Source: Lentinula raphanica
Taxonomy: Eukaryota > Basidiomycota > Agaricomycetes > Agaricales > Omphalotaceae
Reading direction: 5' to 3'
NCBI GenBank assembly: GCA_027919835.1
Contig: JANVFP010000005.1
Span: 682,001 to 746,000 of the forward strand
Length of the DNA: 64,000 nt
This document shows, piece by piece, positions 1 through 10,562 of the stretch. How positions within the stretch are numbered: the first letter of the stretch is position 1; every line of letters begins with the position of its first letter. The position numbers and the translations under genes were made by a program. The notes under the pieces are model-generated. The model saw only the letters and a list, made by a program, of their open reading frames with translations, was not told where the DNA came from and ran no database searches.

Positions 1-1045
1 TAGAGTCTTCAGTGTCTTTGGTGTCTCCTGAGACACCCCCCAAAACCTAAAGCCTTTAGAGTTTCTTGAATGTCTTTCAAAATCTCTGAATTTCTTTAGA
101 TATCTTTAAAAATCTTTGAATATCTTTAGAAATCTTTGAATATCTCTGAGAATCTCTGAGAGTCTTCCAGAGAGATTTAGATATCTTTCAAAGATTTTCC
201 AAAGCTCTTTAATGAGTTCAAATGATTCAAAAAGTTATTCAATCACTTTTACTTCATCATATGATACTCTATCTATTGCTCTTATATTGACTATATCTAC
301 TAACACCCATATATTATGATATACTGTATTTGAACTTGATAACTATTAATTTCGAAACACATTCTAATTATATGTATCATAATATATTATTACAACCATT
401 ATATATGTGTGATGTTAATAAATATAATAAATAACAATGTATATAGTATATGTTATTATAGCTATATTCAGATTTTGACCTGGTGAAGTTCTTTTTGATT
501 GTACACAGTCCACGGTGGCAGGTCATGTGACCACCTATACTATTGACAACTGTGAGTTGGAATATTTTAACTGATATTTACACTGTATTACTACACTATA
601 CTATCTTCTAAATGTTAAGATGCAATAGTATCTCATTTCATATTCAATATCTCAAATTTCAAATTTTTGAAAACACTCAAAGTCTTCAGAGAAGCTCAAA
701 TATCTTTCAAAGATGTTCAAAGATATTCAAAGATATTCAAAGATCATTCAAAGATATTCAGAGAACATGAAAAATCTCAAGAAATCTTCAGGATATTGGA
801 AAAAACCTAGGCAGCTCAGAGTATCCAAGCTCTCTGGAGTATCTGAAGAGCTCAGGTTATTCCCAAAAACCTGGAGCATTTTTGGGATCTTTGAGTTACC
901 TTTGAACAACTCAGAAACAATTCTAAAGAATTTCAAGGAAACCAAATTTTGAGCTGTTTTTCCAAAGAGTTCTGAGAGTCTAGATACTTTAAACTATTTG
1001 AGAGACTTTAGACTTTGGGGGGAATCTCTGGTGTCTTTGAAAGAC
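1..1045. repeat. AT-rich foldback-like element, left part of window
   Basis: This stretch has no convincing gene and is built of degenerate repeats of a CTTTGAATAT unit. In the left part (about 60-170) the unit reads in one orientation, and at about 690-760 it reads as its reverse complement (ATATTCAAAG). Near the outer ends, CCCCCCAAAACCTAAAG (about 36-52) faces CTTTAGACTTTGGGGGG (about 1007-1022), an imperfect inverted pair. The inner 240-480 bases are very AT-rich. This suggests a foldback or TIR-type DNA element whose right end lies against the truncated alcohol oxidase gene. The left end may lie outside the window. Simple-sequence drift could also produce this pattern, so confidence is moderate. 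Confidence 0.4.
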
Positions 1046-1069
1046 CTCTGGTCAGGGATATTTTTCCTG

Positions 1070-1727
1070 ATGGGTGAAATCGCTGCTGGGCATCCCAAGT
1101 TCTCTTCGAATTCTTCTACTCCGGACCCCAAGCAACCTTTTACCCCTGCATCTATTGTGCCTTCTGCATCTGGGCCTGTCGCTATTGATACTCCAGAAAT
1201 AGTCTACACCGTAGAAGACGATAAGGCGATAGATGACTACATCAGAGCTACTGGTAAGAAAGGGTCTAGCACCGATTTTTCTTTCCACTTTCACTGAGCT
1301 CACTATATATGTTCTGTTTCGAAGTGAGTACAACGTGGCATTCGGTGAGTCTTTCATCCTGTCTTATCTTGTGCACATTACGACCTACCCACATGCTTTC
1401 GGTATAGCTCGGAACTTGTGCGATGAAACCCCGTGAAGCGGGCGGAGTAGTCGATGCTCGGCTCAATGTGTATGGAGTGGAGAATTTGAAAGTAGCAGGT
1501 ATGTTCGTTTTCTTTCGAATGTATCGTCTCGAGGACGAAGATACTGATAGTGTTTCGAAGATCTGAGCATTGCTCCCTTGAACGTCGGAGCTAATACGTA
1601 CAATACAGCGCTCAGTATTGGGTATGGGTTGAGCATTGAGCTAAAATTTCAGAGCTAATCATCACCTCACAGAGAGAAGGCTTTCCTCATCGTCGCGGAA
1701 GATTTAGGTATCTCTTACAGCAAGTAG
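1070..1727 (+). pseudogene. Alcohol (methanol) oxidase, C-terminal fragment, GMC family
   Basis: Five exons are readable: 1070-1253, 1325-1344, 1408-1498, 1561-1621 and 1673-1727 (stop TAG). All introns have GT/AG borders and all phases agree. The joined peptide carries the conserved end of fungal alcohol oxidases: GEIAAGHPKF, EIVYTVEDDKAIDDYIRAT, TTWHSLGTCAMKPRE with the catalytic His, LNVYGVENLKV, and SIAPLNVGANTYNTA with the catalytic Asn, ending EKAFLIVAEDLG. In the family this FAD flavoenzyme oxidises short primary alcohols to aldehyde and H2O2; in wood-decay fungi it is linked to peroxide supply. Only about 140 of roughly 650 residues are present; upstream of 1070 the sequence turns into repeat. 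A run rich in Pro and Ser after SSNS looks like an insertion relative to the family. Intact splice sites suggest recent truncation. Confidence 0.85.
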
Positions 1728-2329
1728 ACTCCGGTGATGATTCAAAGAATTATTTTCTTTGATGTTTGAATCCGGCTGAATCTGTTCATCAGTTTACATA
1801 GAAGGATTGGCAATATCTCAGGCTATTGAGTTGTACGCCTCGGTCAATTCGCATTCTACTTCTTGTCCGGTGTCTTCCAGTGTCCAGTGTGAAAAATAGT
1901 GTCGGACCTGTCGGTGCATTGCAGCCTTAGTGCCGTTAGTGATAGAAGAGTATCACTCAACTGGCTCAGACAAATTGAACTTTGAGTCGATGCTCTTCAA
2001 GCTATGGCTTGTCGGTGAATGGAGGTGCTGACCTGTGTGGACTACCTCCCTCGGACACGCTTCCTGGTCGCTCAGAGACTCCCAATGCACTTTAGATGCA
2101 CTCCTGCAACAGTGCACTCACTCCCGGCTGATGGATACCCAGCCAAGAACTCTCATGAGCCCTTTAGGCTTTGCGCCCTTTACACTATTCATTCCTTCCA
2201 CATGTCTCCGACAAGACAAAAAATGGAATCACAAGGAAAAGATAGGTTGATGAGGAACTATGACATTATATCTATATAGAAGCTGATATGGATGTGGCAA
2301 AGTTCACATTGCAAAGGAGGTCATTGAAA
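1728..2329. other. Non-coding spacer
   Basis: This lies between two convergent truncated genes. The short open frames here lack splice logic and familiar motifs. I see no gene. Confidence 0.5.
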
Positions 2330-2663
2330 TTACTGAGCAATCAGATACCCTGCTACCCGCTTCAGCTCCTCTGCCATCTTAAGGGTGTTTATTCTTCGCA
2401 ACTGTAAGACCAAACAATGTCAGAATGCAACATAGGGACTCAGAATAGTTACTGACCACTCCAGTGCCGATATAAATGTATGTGTCTGGGAAGTCTGCCA
2501 ACCTCAACTCCCACAGCAAGTCCTCCTCGGTCTTGCCATTGGTTTCGGACTTGGGGAGCCCGTGTGCTCTCACTTTAGCTATGAGCCCTGAGGGTGCGAT
2601 CGAAGTACCCCAAATCTGTCCTTCAAAAACTGCTACTCCATTCTCCAAGACTAACCAAAAACC
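2330..2663 (-). pseudogene. C-terminal gene fragment cut by the LTR element
   Basis: On the minus strand an open exon runs 2663-2457, then a 56-base GT/AG intron, then a last exon 2401-2330 that ends in TAA. The phases agree and the open frame runs right up to the first base of the LTR at 2664. The peptide contains WLVLENGVAVFEGQIWGTS and ends KRVAGYLIAQ. I do not recognise the family. The N-terminal part is missing on this side. It could lie beyond the retrotransposon pile-up, to the right of 25407, where a similar short flank occurs, but I could not join the frames convincingly. Confidence 0.55.
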
Positions 2664-4364
2664 GATAACGAGGTATAAAGTCGGTTCTTAGTATAATGCC
2701 TTATGACAGGTCACTTAGCACGAACACAGAGTACGACTTCACGGATTCGTCAATCAAATTGTATTTATAGCGAGGTGTGGGGCGTTGTCAGAGATTCCGC
2801 ACTATCTTATATCTCAAGTCGAACGCAGTCTTGTAAGATCTTTTAGATCAGCAATACTGGTCAGCAGAACGAAATGACACGGATATACCAGTCGTAAGAT
2901 CTGGACTAAGGGGTTTGTTGTGAGTGGCTTCCACTCGGATAAGGGTTTTTAGGCTCGGAAAGCAACGGGGTACCAGACTTTATGGCAGACCAATCGATTC
3001 CGCTCCCGGGTGAAGCAGTACTGATCACTATTCTCAGTAAAACCTCGAAGATCACGCAGATCACCAATCACTACGTGTCAACTTGAACAGAGCCACCAAA
3101 ACTCTGCACGTTCACTCGGCACAACCTGAGACCAAGTCCTCTGTATCTCCGGAACGGAGTCTACCTTCAACTAGCAAGTGACAGACACCAAGTCAAACCA
3201 CTCAAAAGTCGGGCTTATCGCGATGAAGTAACACACTTAATCTGCAAGGTCCGGTACGGCTTAGAAGCCTTTACTCCCACGTATGGATGAAAAGGATTAC
3301 CAGTTCAGAGAGATCTGGGCGCGAAACTTGTTTCATTTGTGCGGATACAGGTCTTTAAGTACACTACGAAAAGTCCAATACCCGTATTTGTCCTTGATCT
3401 AGTAGATCTAGCTATTTCTACGGACGGAGTCCGATAATATACACTTAAATAGTAAAATATGACTGAAACGATACAAACACGCAAGGAAATAGTAAGGAAA
3501 ACCGAGAAAAATATGAAACTTGTCCGTAGTTCGTCGTACTTTCGCCAGATCTAGAAGACCAAGCAAGTTCCGACCATGGTCTGTGCGGCATCCACATGCT
3601 AGGGTGCCTAACTCGTCAGAGTGGCTCCTGCCCGTGGTGCTCAAGTGTTTCCGACGAATTTGCTTCCGCGGAATAGTAGTGGTCTCCCCAAGTTAATGAG
3701 ATAGACTCGTAACAGTGGTTGATCTCGCGGATCAAGTAGGTCTGGTCCGTAGCTTTCGAACGGTATGCATATAGCCTGGTGTTCTGGAGCGGACAACGAA
3801 GATAAATGCTTCAGAAGTGTTTTCCGTAGGTTTCCGCGCGTTTCCGTGAGTGCTGGTCAAAGCTGTACATAGCATACGCTATATCCCAGTTTAGAACTTG
3901 AACGTATGCGTGTTTCCGCTGCGGGTTTCACCCGTACTGCCACGGAAATACTAGATCATCATGTTTCCGATGGTTTCCGCTACTTTGCGTAGGGTTTCCG
4001 TGTGGTAACTCGTCCGGATATGCTCTCATCGTGTCTGATCTGCTAGATCAAGTGAAATTTCCGTCATCACAGCCAAGTACCAAACTCAGTTGTGCCGATC
4101 CGGCAGATCTTGATACTAAGTCGATATTCCCTTGGTGTGCTCGTACCAGTAGTCAGCATTCTTGAAGGATCCCCGACCAAGGGTGCGAGCAATAGCTCTA
4201 AGTGGATATTCATGGCTGATCCTGCCAAAGGATCTGTATCCTAGCTTATACTGATACAAGTTTGACTGCTAGTTCGGGCTCACTACAGTCCTTATTGATA
4301 CTATGCAACGGTCTAAGTTGATCTTTTTGATCATTGCACGCCTGCGCGGAAAAACCGCGCAACA
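2664..4364 (-). repeat. Left LTR (3' LTR of the minus-strand element)
   Basis: This is a direct repeat of 18392-20092, offset 15,728 bases. Its right end reads AACCGCGCAACA, i.e. TGTTGCGCGG on the element's strand. Positions 3640-4070 hold a dense cluster of GTTTCCG-like heptamers. Several interrupted GATC palindromes occur, e.g. 3394-3410 and 4036-4050. Confidence 0.92.
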
Positions 4365-4380
4365 TCTCCCCCAAACTAAA
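4365..4380 (-). promoter_or_regulatory. Polypurine tract next to the 3' LTR
   Basis: Read on the element's strand the sequence is TTTAGTTTGGGGGAGA, ending exactly where the LTR begins with TGTTGCG. This is the position of the plus-strand primer of LTR retrotransposons. It is preceded by a 6-bp hairpin with a TCCC loop (4384-4399 on the plus strand). Near-identical tracts recur at 8281 and 10534. Confidence 0.8.
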
Positions 4381-4820
4381 GATCTGACCGTCCCCGGTCA
4401 TCGCTATGGGTAGTGTAGGCTCGTATCCCTTGAAAGGAGTGGTACTGTAGCTGATCCGACAGATCAATCACTTTTCCGCAACATTCTGACTTGATTATGC
4501 CCGGTGATCTAACAGATCAAGTTGATCCGTTGATCTTAGCACCCGTACCGACAACTCCGCTGTCCTCTTGTCGAAGACGCTAAGTCCTCGGTTTGTTATC
4601 GGCGCTTAATTTCCGAGTGTGATATCATGACGTAAATCACGCTTCTAATTCTATCACATCACATACACACTTCCTCGAAACAACTTCTTTTCAACATTTT
4701 ACATACTATCCCTATGCCTAGGCCTGGGATTAGTAAGTGCTGACAAAGGTTCAACGGACTTGGAAAATTTTCTAAGTTCGTTTCTTCCTCTCTCCCATCG
4801 TTGTCCTTGCTCTAGACACG

Positions 4821-7565
4821 ATGGCCTCCTCATTGAAAGCGTCCTCTTCTAAGAAGAGAATCGAGCTTCCTCCGGGCAAGATGAAGAAATCCTACTTATT
4901 CCCAGCCGACGCACTCATTCGTGACTCCCCTACGACGGTGTCTTCTCTGCCGACCCTTTCCATTAACAAGGACGTTCGCCCTGCGGGAGGTACCTTCAAC
5001 ACAGAGGGCGTCCTTTTCTTACCAGCCACTCCTGCTGAGAGTAGACGCCTTCAGAAAAGCTGGAAACAGTTTCCCAACTCGTTTTCCTCTGCCTTTGAAC
5101 TCCCTCGCTACGCTTCCCCAGAGACAGCCGACCTTAGCACTTCCCTCTTTGTTGACACCTCATCCCAGGTTCCTTCGACGTATTATCCCAGCTCCTTTGT
5201 TCGCCTTGTGGATTCCTTCTCAAAAGGTCCTGCGACCCGTGCCGAGGGCTACTTGTTGTACCAAGCTATTGCCTCCCTACAAGTGGCCGTGTCCCACATC
5301 ATCCATAAACACGCGTCCAGGGCTCGAAACCGTGAACTGATACTAGAACTGTTAGAGTCGGATCGTATTACCGCCTGCTTGGTTTGTGTTTTCTCCCTTT
5401 CCAGCGGTTTCGGTACTTATCCAGGTCGTCTAGGATCACTATCGCTCGTTTTGGCATCGGGGGCAGGATTGTCCTCTCTTCGCAGCTCTCTTTATGGCTC
5501 TATTCTGCGATTATTGTGAAAACCTTCTTTCGATCGAGGAGTACCAAGAGTACCTGTATGACGAAGAGGAGCGGACTGGCGGAGGCATGAGTAAGCGGAG
5601 CCGTCGCCAGATAAAGGTACGATTTTAGCTGCATGTCGTCGCGCCTCGCCTAATCCTGCTTTTGCTTCTGCCAACAGTCTTCCTTTCCGGATGTCTCGGT
5701 AACCCTTACCTCCCTTGCCATTCCACTGCCTCTGGATCCTTCCACCAAGGAGGGCCAGCTAATCATCACCGTGTGTCAGAAAGGGCCTCCGGGCTCTCAG
5801 CTCATTCATCCCTACTCCCATGTCTCGCTTCTTCCTGACCCTTCAGGGTTTATTCGTGCCGTCCCCCGGAGTCTGACACCAAATGAGGATTCCGATTCCG
5901 ATCGTTCGCCCGTGCCTGTACGTTCTCCCGTCAAGAAACGTCGTCCTCCTCCTGCTGCTTATTCCGACATCGAACTTGACGATGAAGAACCCGACACGCC
6001 CGAACCCTTGGTTGCCGACGACTCGGAGCCCATTGAACTGGAGATTCCTAGTAAGTCGTCGTTGGGCTGTCTATGACGTCTACTGATCCTGCTGGACCTG
6101 CTACCAGAAATTCGCGAAAGCATTGCTCGAGCTGCCAAAGCGCGTGGTCGTGGGGGAGCCAACAAAACCGATCCTCCGGCGAGCCAACCCTTTGTGCAAC
6201 TTCCCGCGAAGAGGGAGCGACACGTTTCTCCGCCTGACGATTCATATGTACGTCGACCCCACTGCTCCCATTCGTTTCCTTCAAACTGACTTGATCACAG
6301 ATCCCCGAAGGTCCTCCTGCCAAGAAGAAGAAATCGCAAAAGGCAGCAGGAAAATCCCGGGCAGCTTCCCCTTCCGCATCCCTGGTGCCAGAGGCCGGGC
6401 CTTCCGAACCTCTACCTCTTCGTATCCAAGAGGGTCCCCCGGACTATTTTGAAGGCGACGACACCCGCGATCCTGGTCTGACCCTTTCTCTTCTCAATCC
6501 AGCTTTCACCATTACCACCGGGTTTGCTGATATCTTGCAAACGTCCTCTAATACTCGCCGCGGCGCCCGAACCCCACTTCTCCGTCCCCCAAGTTTTTAA
6601 TTGCCGATGAGTTGAGGGATCTAGGTGCTTTCTTGTCAACCCCCGAAGTCACCTTTTCGCTCCAGGCCCTTAGCCGCTACAATTATCTCACTTCTCGCCA
6701 TTTACGAACACTCAACTCCCGCACCCTTCCGGCCCACGATTCCATCTATTCCACCTCCAATTGTCTTACTTGCCTTAGTCGCGGGCTCGTCTGTGAAGGG
6801 GGCAGCAAGTCCAATGGATCCTGCAACAATTGCGAGGCCACCCATCGTACATGTCCTAGCTGCCTTGGTCTTGAAGAACACCAGGATCGCTTTCGCGCCA
6901 TCCATCAAACCGTACAAGGCTTTCCCGTTGGGTACGCCAAGGCCGTGGAGGAGTTCGAGAAATCCTTAGATCGTTACACGCACCTCCAGACCTCTTTCGA
7001 ACCTCTCTTTGCTGATGCTCGTCAAGACCTGTCCGCGAAAATGCGCAACCTGCGTGCGCAGGGGTTTGACGCCAACGTTGTACTTTCGCACTGGGCCGAG
7101 GAGAATCCCAACACCCCCGTTGATTTCGAGACCGTGTCTTGGTTCTCCACGCTCTTTGGTTGGAATACTTCTTGCAACGTAGCTCAGTTCCTCTCGAATC
7201 CTTCTGACATTGCAAAACTAGAGGCTTTCCTTCTTCAACTCGATCCCGATCCCCCAACTTCTTCGAAACCTCTTCCTCAGAGCCAGCCTTCTCCTTCCAA
7301 AGCACCCACGTCTTCGGAACCCGTCGTCGGTACGGTGCGTCAGCCAGTTCTGAAGTCGAAGCATCGCCCCGCCGCCGCCGTTCCTGTCAACTTTCCTTTA
7401 CGCCGTGCCTTTCAGACTCCTTCCACCTCATCGGCACCACCTCCCTCTGCAACCGTGGTGGGTGAGGGATCGGATGACGAAGAGGGGCCTGCGCAAACCA
7501 CTCCCGGTCGAAGCCTTCTTACCGAGTACGAGGGGGAGGGAGATGACGACGCTGACGCGGACTAG
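4821..7565 (+). CDS. Spliced antisense gene 1 in the LTR element, Zn2Cys6-like protein
   Basis: Exons read 4821-5381, 5434-5616, 5678-6050, 6108-6247 and 6301-7565, with GT/AG introns and consistent phase. One exception: around 6585-6597 a run of five C is one base short of keeping frame, so the last exon is shifted there by a single-base loss or a sequencing error. The first half is Ser/Pro-rich, followed by an acidic, low-complexity middle (5860-6050). At 6762-6854 the protein has cysteines spaced C-X2-C-X6-C-X9-C-X2-C-X6-C, the exact spacing of fungal Zn2Cys6 binuclear clusters, followed by another CPSC. A helical region and a Pro/Ser tail with an acidic end follow. It lies opposite to gag-pol, between pol and the 3' LTR. 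Function is unknown; DNA binding is inference from the cysteine spacing. Confidence 0.6.
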
Positions 7566-8280
7566 ACATTTTGCGTATGGTATTGCTTTAGCTATAACTT
7601 ATGGTAGTGATCGGACTCGCACATCGTTTTTCTGAGCCAGACTACCGCAGTTTTTAGTGTTGTACCACTGTACCCGATTCTTCCTCTTGGTCCCCAGTAT
7701 CTAGCACCAATCTTGAATGTCAATGCCCTGTGGGCTTTATGTTGTCTTTGCATTATCTGAGATCTCCTTAAGACTCCCTAAATTACCCTTCAAGATACTT
7801 GAGATATCCTTTAAGATGTCCTCTGAGTTTTCTTAAGCTAGCTTGCAAAGCCACTGAGTTTCCTCTAAGTTGACTTTAAGTTTTAGGTCTCTTGCCCTTA
7901 ACCAACACCTGATAGAGCACTGTAAGTACTTTATTGATACCATGTACTCTTCTAAGTGTTTGTCTTTTGACATTTCTACAGCTGTTGCTTTGCTCTTGTC
8001 ATTCCTGAAGCACAAATTTCGGTCTGATCAGCTAGATCATTTTGATCTGCTAGATCAGACCCATCAATGTCGATTCTTCGGTTATCAAGTTGGTGGTTGC
8101 AGCCTCATATGGCATGTTAAATCCATTGGGCTTTACAAATTGCAAGCTGCGTCGGTTTTAGATCTAAGTCTTTGGATTGTACGCACGCTTAAGCTGTCAA
8201 TGAGCACAGGTCTTTTAGATCTCGTAAAATTTTCCTGAAAATTTCTGAAATTTCGAAAATTCTTGAAACACCGTGTGTCC
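7566..8280. other. Non-coding spacer between the two antisense genes
   Basis: No gene is seen. It holds degenerate repeats (7760-7880) and two copies of the interrupted palindrome at 8023-8039 and 8042-8058. Confidence 0.5.
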
Positions 8281-8335
8281 CCTCCCCCAAACTAAAGCTC
8301 AGCAGTCCCCTGCTGACCCGAAGCATCGGAAAAGG

Positions 8336-8343
8336 TATAAAAG
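8336..8343 (+). promoter_or_regulatory. TATA box of antisense gene 2
   Basis: TATAAAAG lies 50 bases before the ATG at 8386. It is directly downstream of a polypurine-like tract complement and hairpin (8281-8320). It implies an internal promoter for the antisense gene. Confidence 0.5.
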
Positions 8344-8385
8344 CCCTTGATCTCAGAGATCCGACTCCCAACTCAACGAAAAAAA

Positions 8386-10279
8386 ATGGCTCCCAACTAC
8401 GAGTACCACAATCTCCCTATCTCGCTTGAAGCTGACTTTGCCAACTGGTGCGTCGACGCGGAGTACTGGGCTGCTCGTGTTAGCGATGACAAGAGCCTGG
8501 CCTGGCAAGGTGCCAAGTACAGTTCTAGCAAGGACAAGGTCGAGTTCACCACATCCAACAAAACGATCTTTTTGAACGATGTTCGTTGCGCATACACTCA
8601 TCTGGTACGGAAATCGCTTGATCTGCTAGATCCAGCAAAGCTAACCATTTTCCGCTAGCTCATTCGAGTGTCCCGCGACGCTGCTTGTATGAACAAGGAA
8701 TATCTGCGGGCGTACGACAATCTCGCGGAGGAATTACTTTCCGCCGTGAATGCGTACCGCACTATTCGTGACGAGATCCCTAAGCAGTTTCCCAAACTCT
8801 CGGAGGAGGGAGGGAAAGAACGCTGAGATCGTCAGTTTCTACATTCAGCTGAACGACCTTCGTCGCAAAAAGCTCCGTGAGGACCAAGGCAGACAGGGTT
8901 CCCCTGCTGTCAGTACTCGCGGACCTAGTGTTCCACCTGCTGATCCTGAAGGACCGTCGAAATCCAAGTCGAAAGGCAAGGAAGTTGCGACTGATCCAGC
9001 AGATCCAGCAGTTTCCGATGCTGATGCCAAGTTCATGGCAGAGGTGGTGCGTTTCCGCAACTATTTTCGAAGATTCGTTTATTGACTAAAGGTTCCAGGA
9101 TGCTGATCTTGCAGAACATGGCCTTCTCCTCCAAAAGGTCCTCGAGGCGCACTTGCTAACCATTTACGAGGCCGCGGACTTCCCATGCGAGGCCACTTCC
9201 GTAGTCCACGCGAGCAACGCTTTGAAATGCAAGAATCACTGCGTATGGGTGTGCCTGTTCCGCGGTATGACCCTCCGGTAAGTATTAGACCTTGAGCTGT
9301 TAGATCAGCTGCTAACTGTTTATCCAGCCTCGTCGTGCTGAACTTGTCATCGATCATATCATTGGTATGGACGAAAGGATCAAGCACGCCAAGGAGGAAC
9401 GTGAAAAAGGCGAGAAGGGGAAGAAGACCGCGGAAGCGACTCCTCCTCCTCCTACCAGGCCCTCTACTCGTTCCAAAGGCAAAAGAAATCCCCTGACGAC
9501 GAACCGGCTGCTCTGGCAGATCAGGATGTCTCTGTACGTGGCTGGTCTTGTAGATCAGACAAGTTTATGACTAACCCGTGCCATAGATGGCTGACGAAGT
9601 CGAGGATTCTACTCCTGCGAAGGCTAAGACCAAAACCAAAAAGCGCGACACCGTCGACGACGACGATGACACTCCGAAGTCTTCCAAGACCAAGAGCAAG
9701 CGCAAACGTTCCGAACGCGATGTGGTCCCGCGGACGGTAATGAGACTGAGCGGGCTCTGTCTCCTCAAGCACACAGTACTGTGCATGCTGTAACCGCGAT
9801 CTCCCAGCCTCGTGCTGTTGGTGAAGATCTGATTAAGAGGGTGAAGTATTCGTTGGAACTCGCGGATACCAGTGAGTACCACTTCCATTTTCCGCTTTTT
9901 CGTACGGACTTCTACGGAAACTCGTTGATCTGCTAGATCACGCATTTTCCGTTAGATATTTTCGCTTTGCATAGTCCGGAGTCCTTCCGCAAATCTCGTG
10001 TTACTGATTATTGTTACAGGTACACCCGACGATACTGATCATCGAGATCTCGTGCAACTTCTTCACAACATCGGGCTCGCCCACAACCCGGAGGTTGAAT
10101 CATATACCGAAGAGCAGTACAATGCCTTCATCAACTTCCATACGACCCAACTCTTCGACTGTGTTATGAAAGCTCGTTTCTATGCACACCGTGGGGAGGC
10201 TAGTCAACGGATCATCGACAACGCCAGGGCTCGAAAGGGACCTCCGAAACGAGGACACCACCAGACTCCTGCGACGTGA
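8386..10279 (+). pseudogene. Spliced antisense gene 2 in the LTR element, unknown function
   Basis: Exon 1 (8386-8604) begins MAPNYEYHNLPISLEADF and ends at a GT donor; exon 2 begins at 8659 after a TAG acceptor. Further exon-like blocks follow: 8830-9045, 9100-9280, 9328-9535 (Lys/Glu and Pro-rich), 9590-9735 (Lys- and Asp-rich, nuclear-signal-like) and 10020-10279. Frames fail to join at about 8810 and at about 9490, so this copy carries at least two frameshifts. I do not recognise the family. The introns contain copies of the interrupted GATC palindrome (8618-8633, 9925-9940). It sits tail to tail with pol. Confidence 0.5.
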
Positions 10280-10562
10280 GGGTACGTGTTTCCGCACCAC
10301 GTCGCTGCACCGTAAAAAGCGCAGACAGACTAGAGGATCCGAAATGCAGGGCACGCTCGCACCTTAGCAAGGCTTACGAGCTGACCATCTAATATCGTTC
10401 ATTCTGCCCTGTCGCCTATTTTTATACCTGTACTTTTGTCAAGTCAAGTATCATTGGTAGTTTTTGAGGTAATCCAGTGGCAACTAAATTCCTCGAGTGA
10501 TTATTGAGATAGAATAAGTTGAAACATCGCGGAAACTCCCCCAAACTAACTGATCTGTTGGA

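Noticed and set aside
748..945. Open frames on both strands in the AT-rich repeat
   Set aside because: They are translations of the repeated CTTTGAATAT unit, with no splice sites or motifs.
2019..2279. Two overlapping plus-strand frames after the alcohol oxidase fragment
   Set aside because: No start context, no known motif, and they lie between two convergent gene ends.
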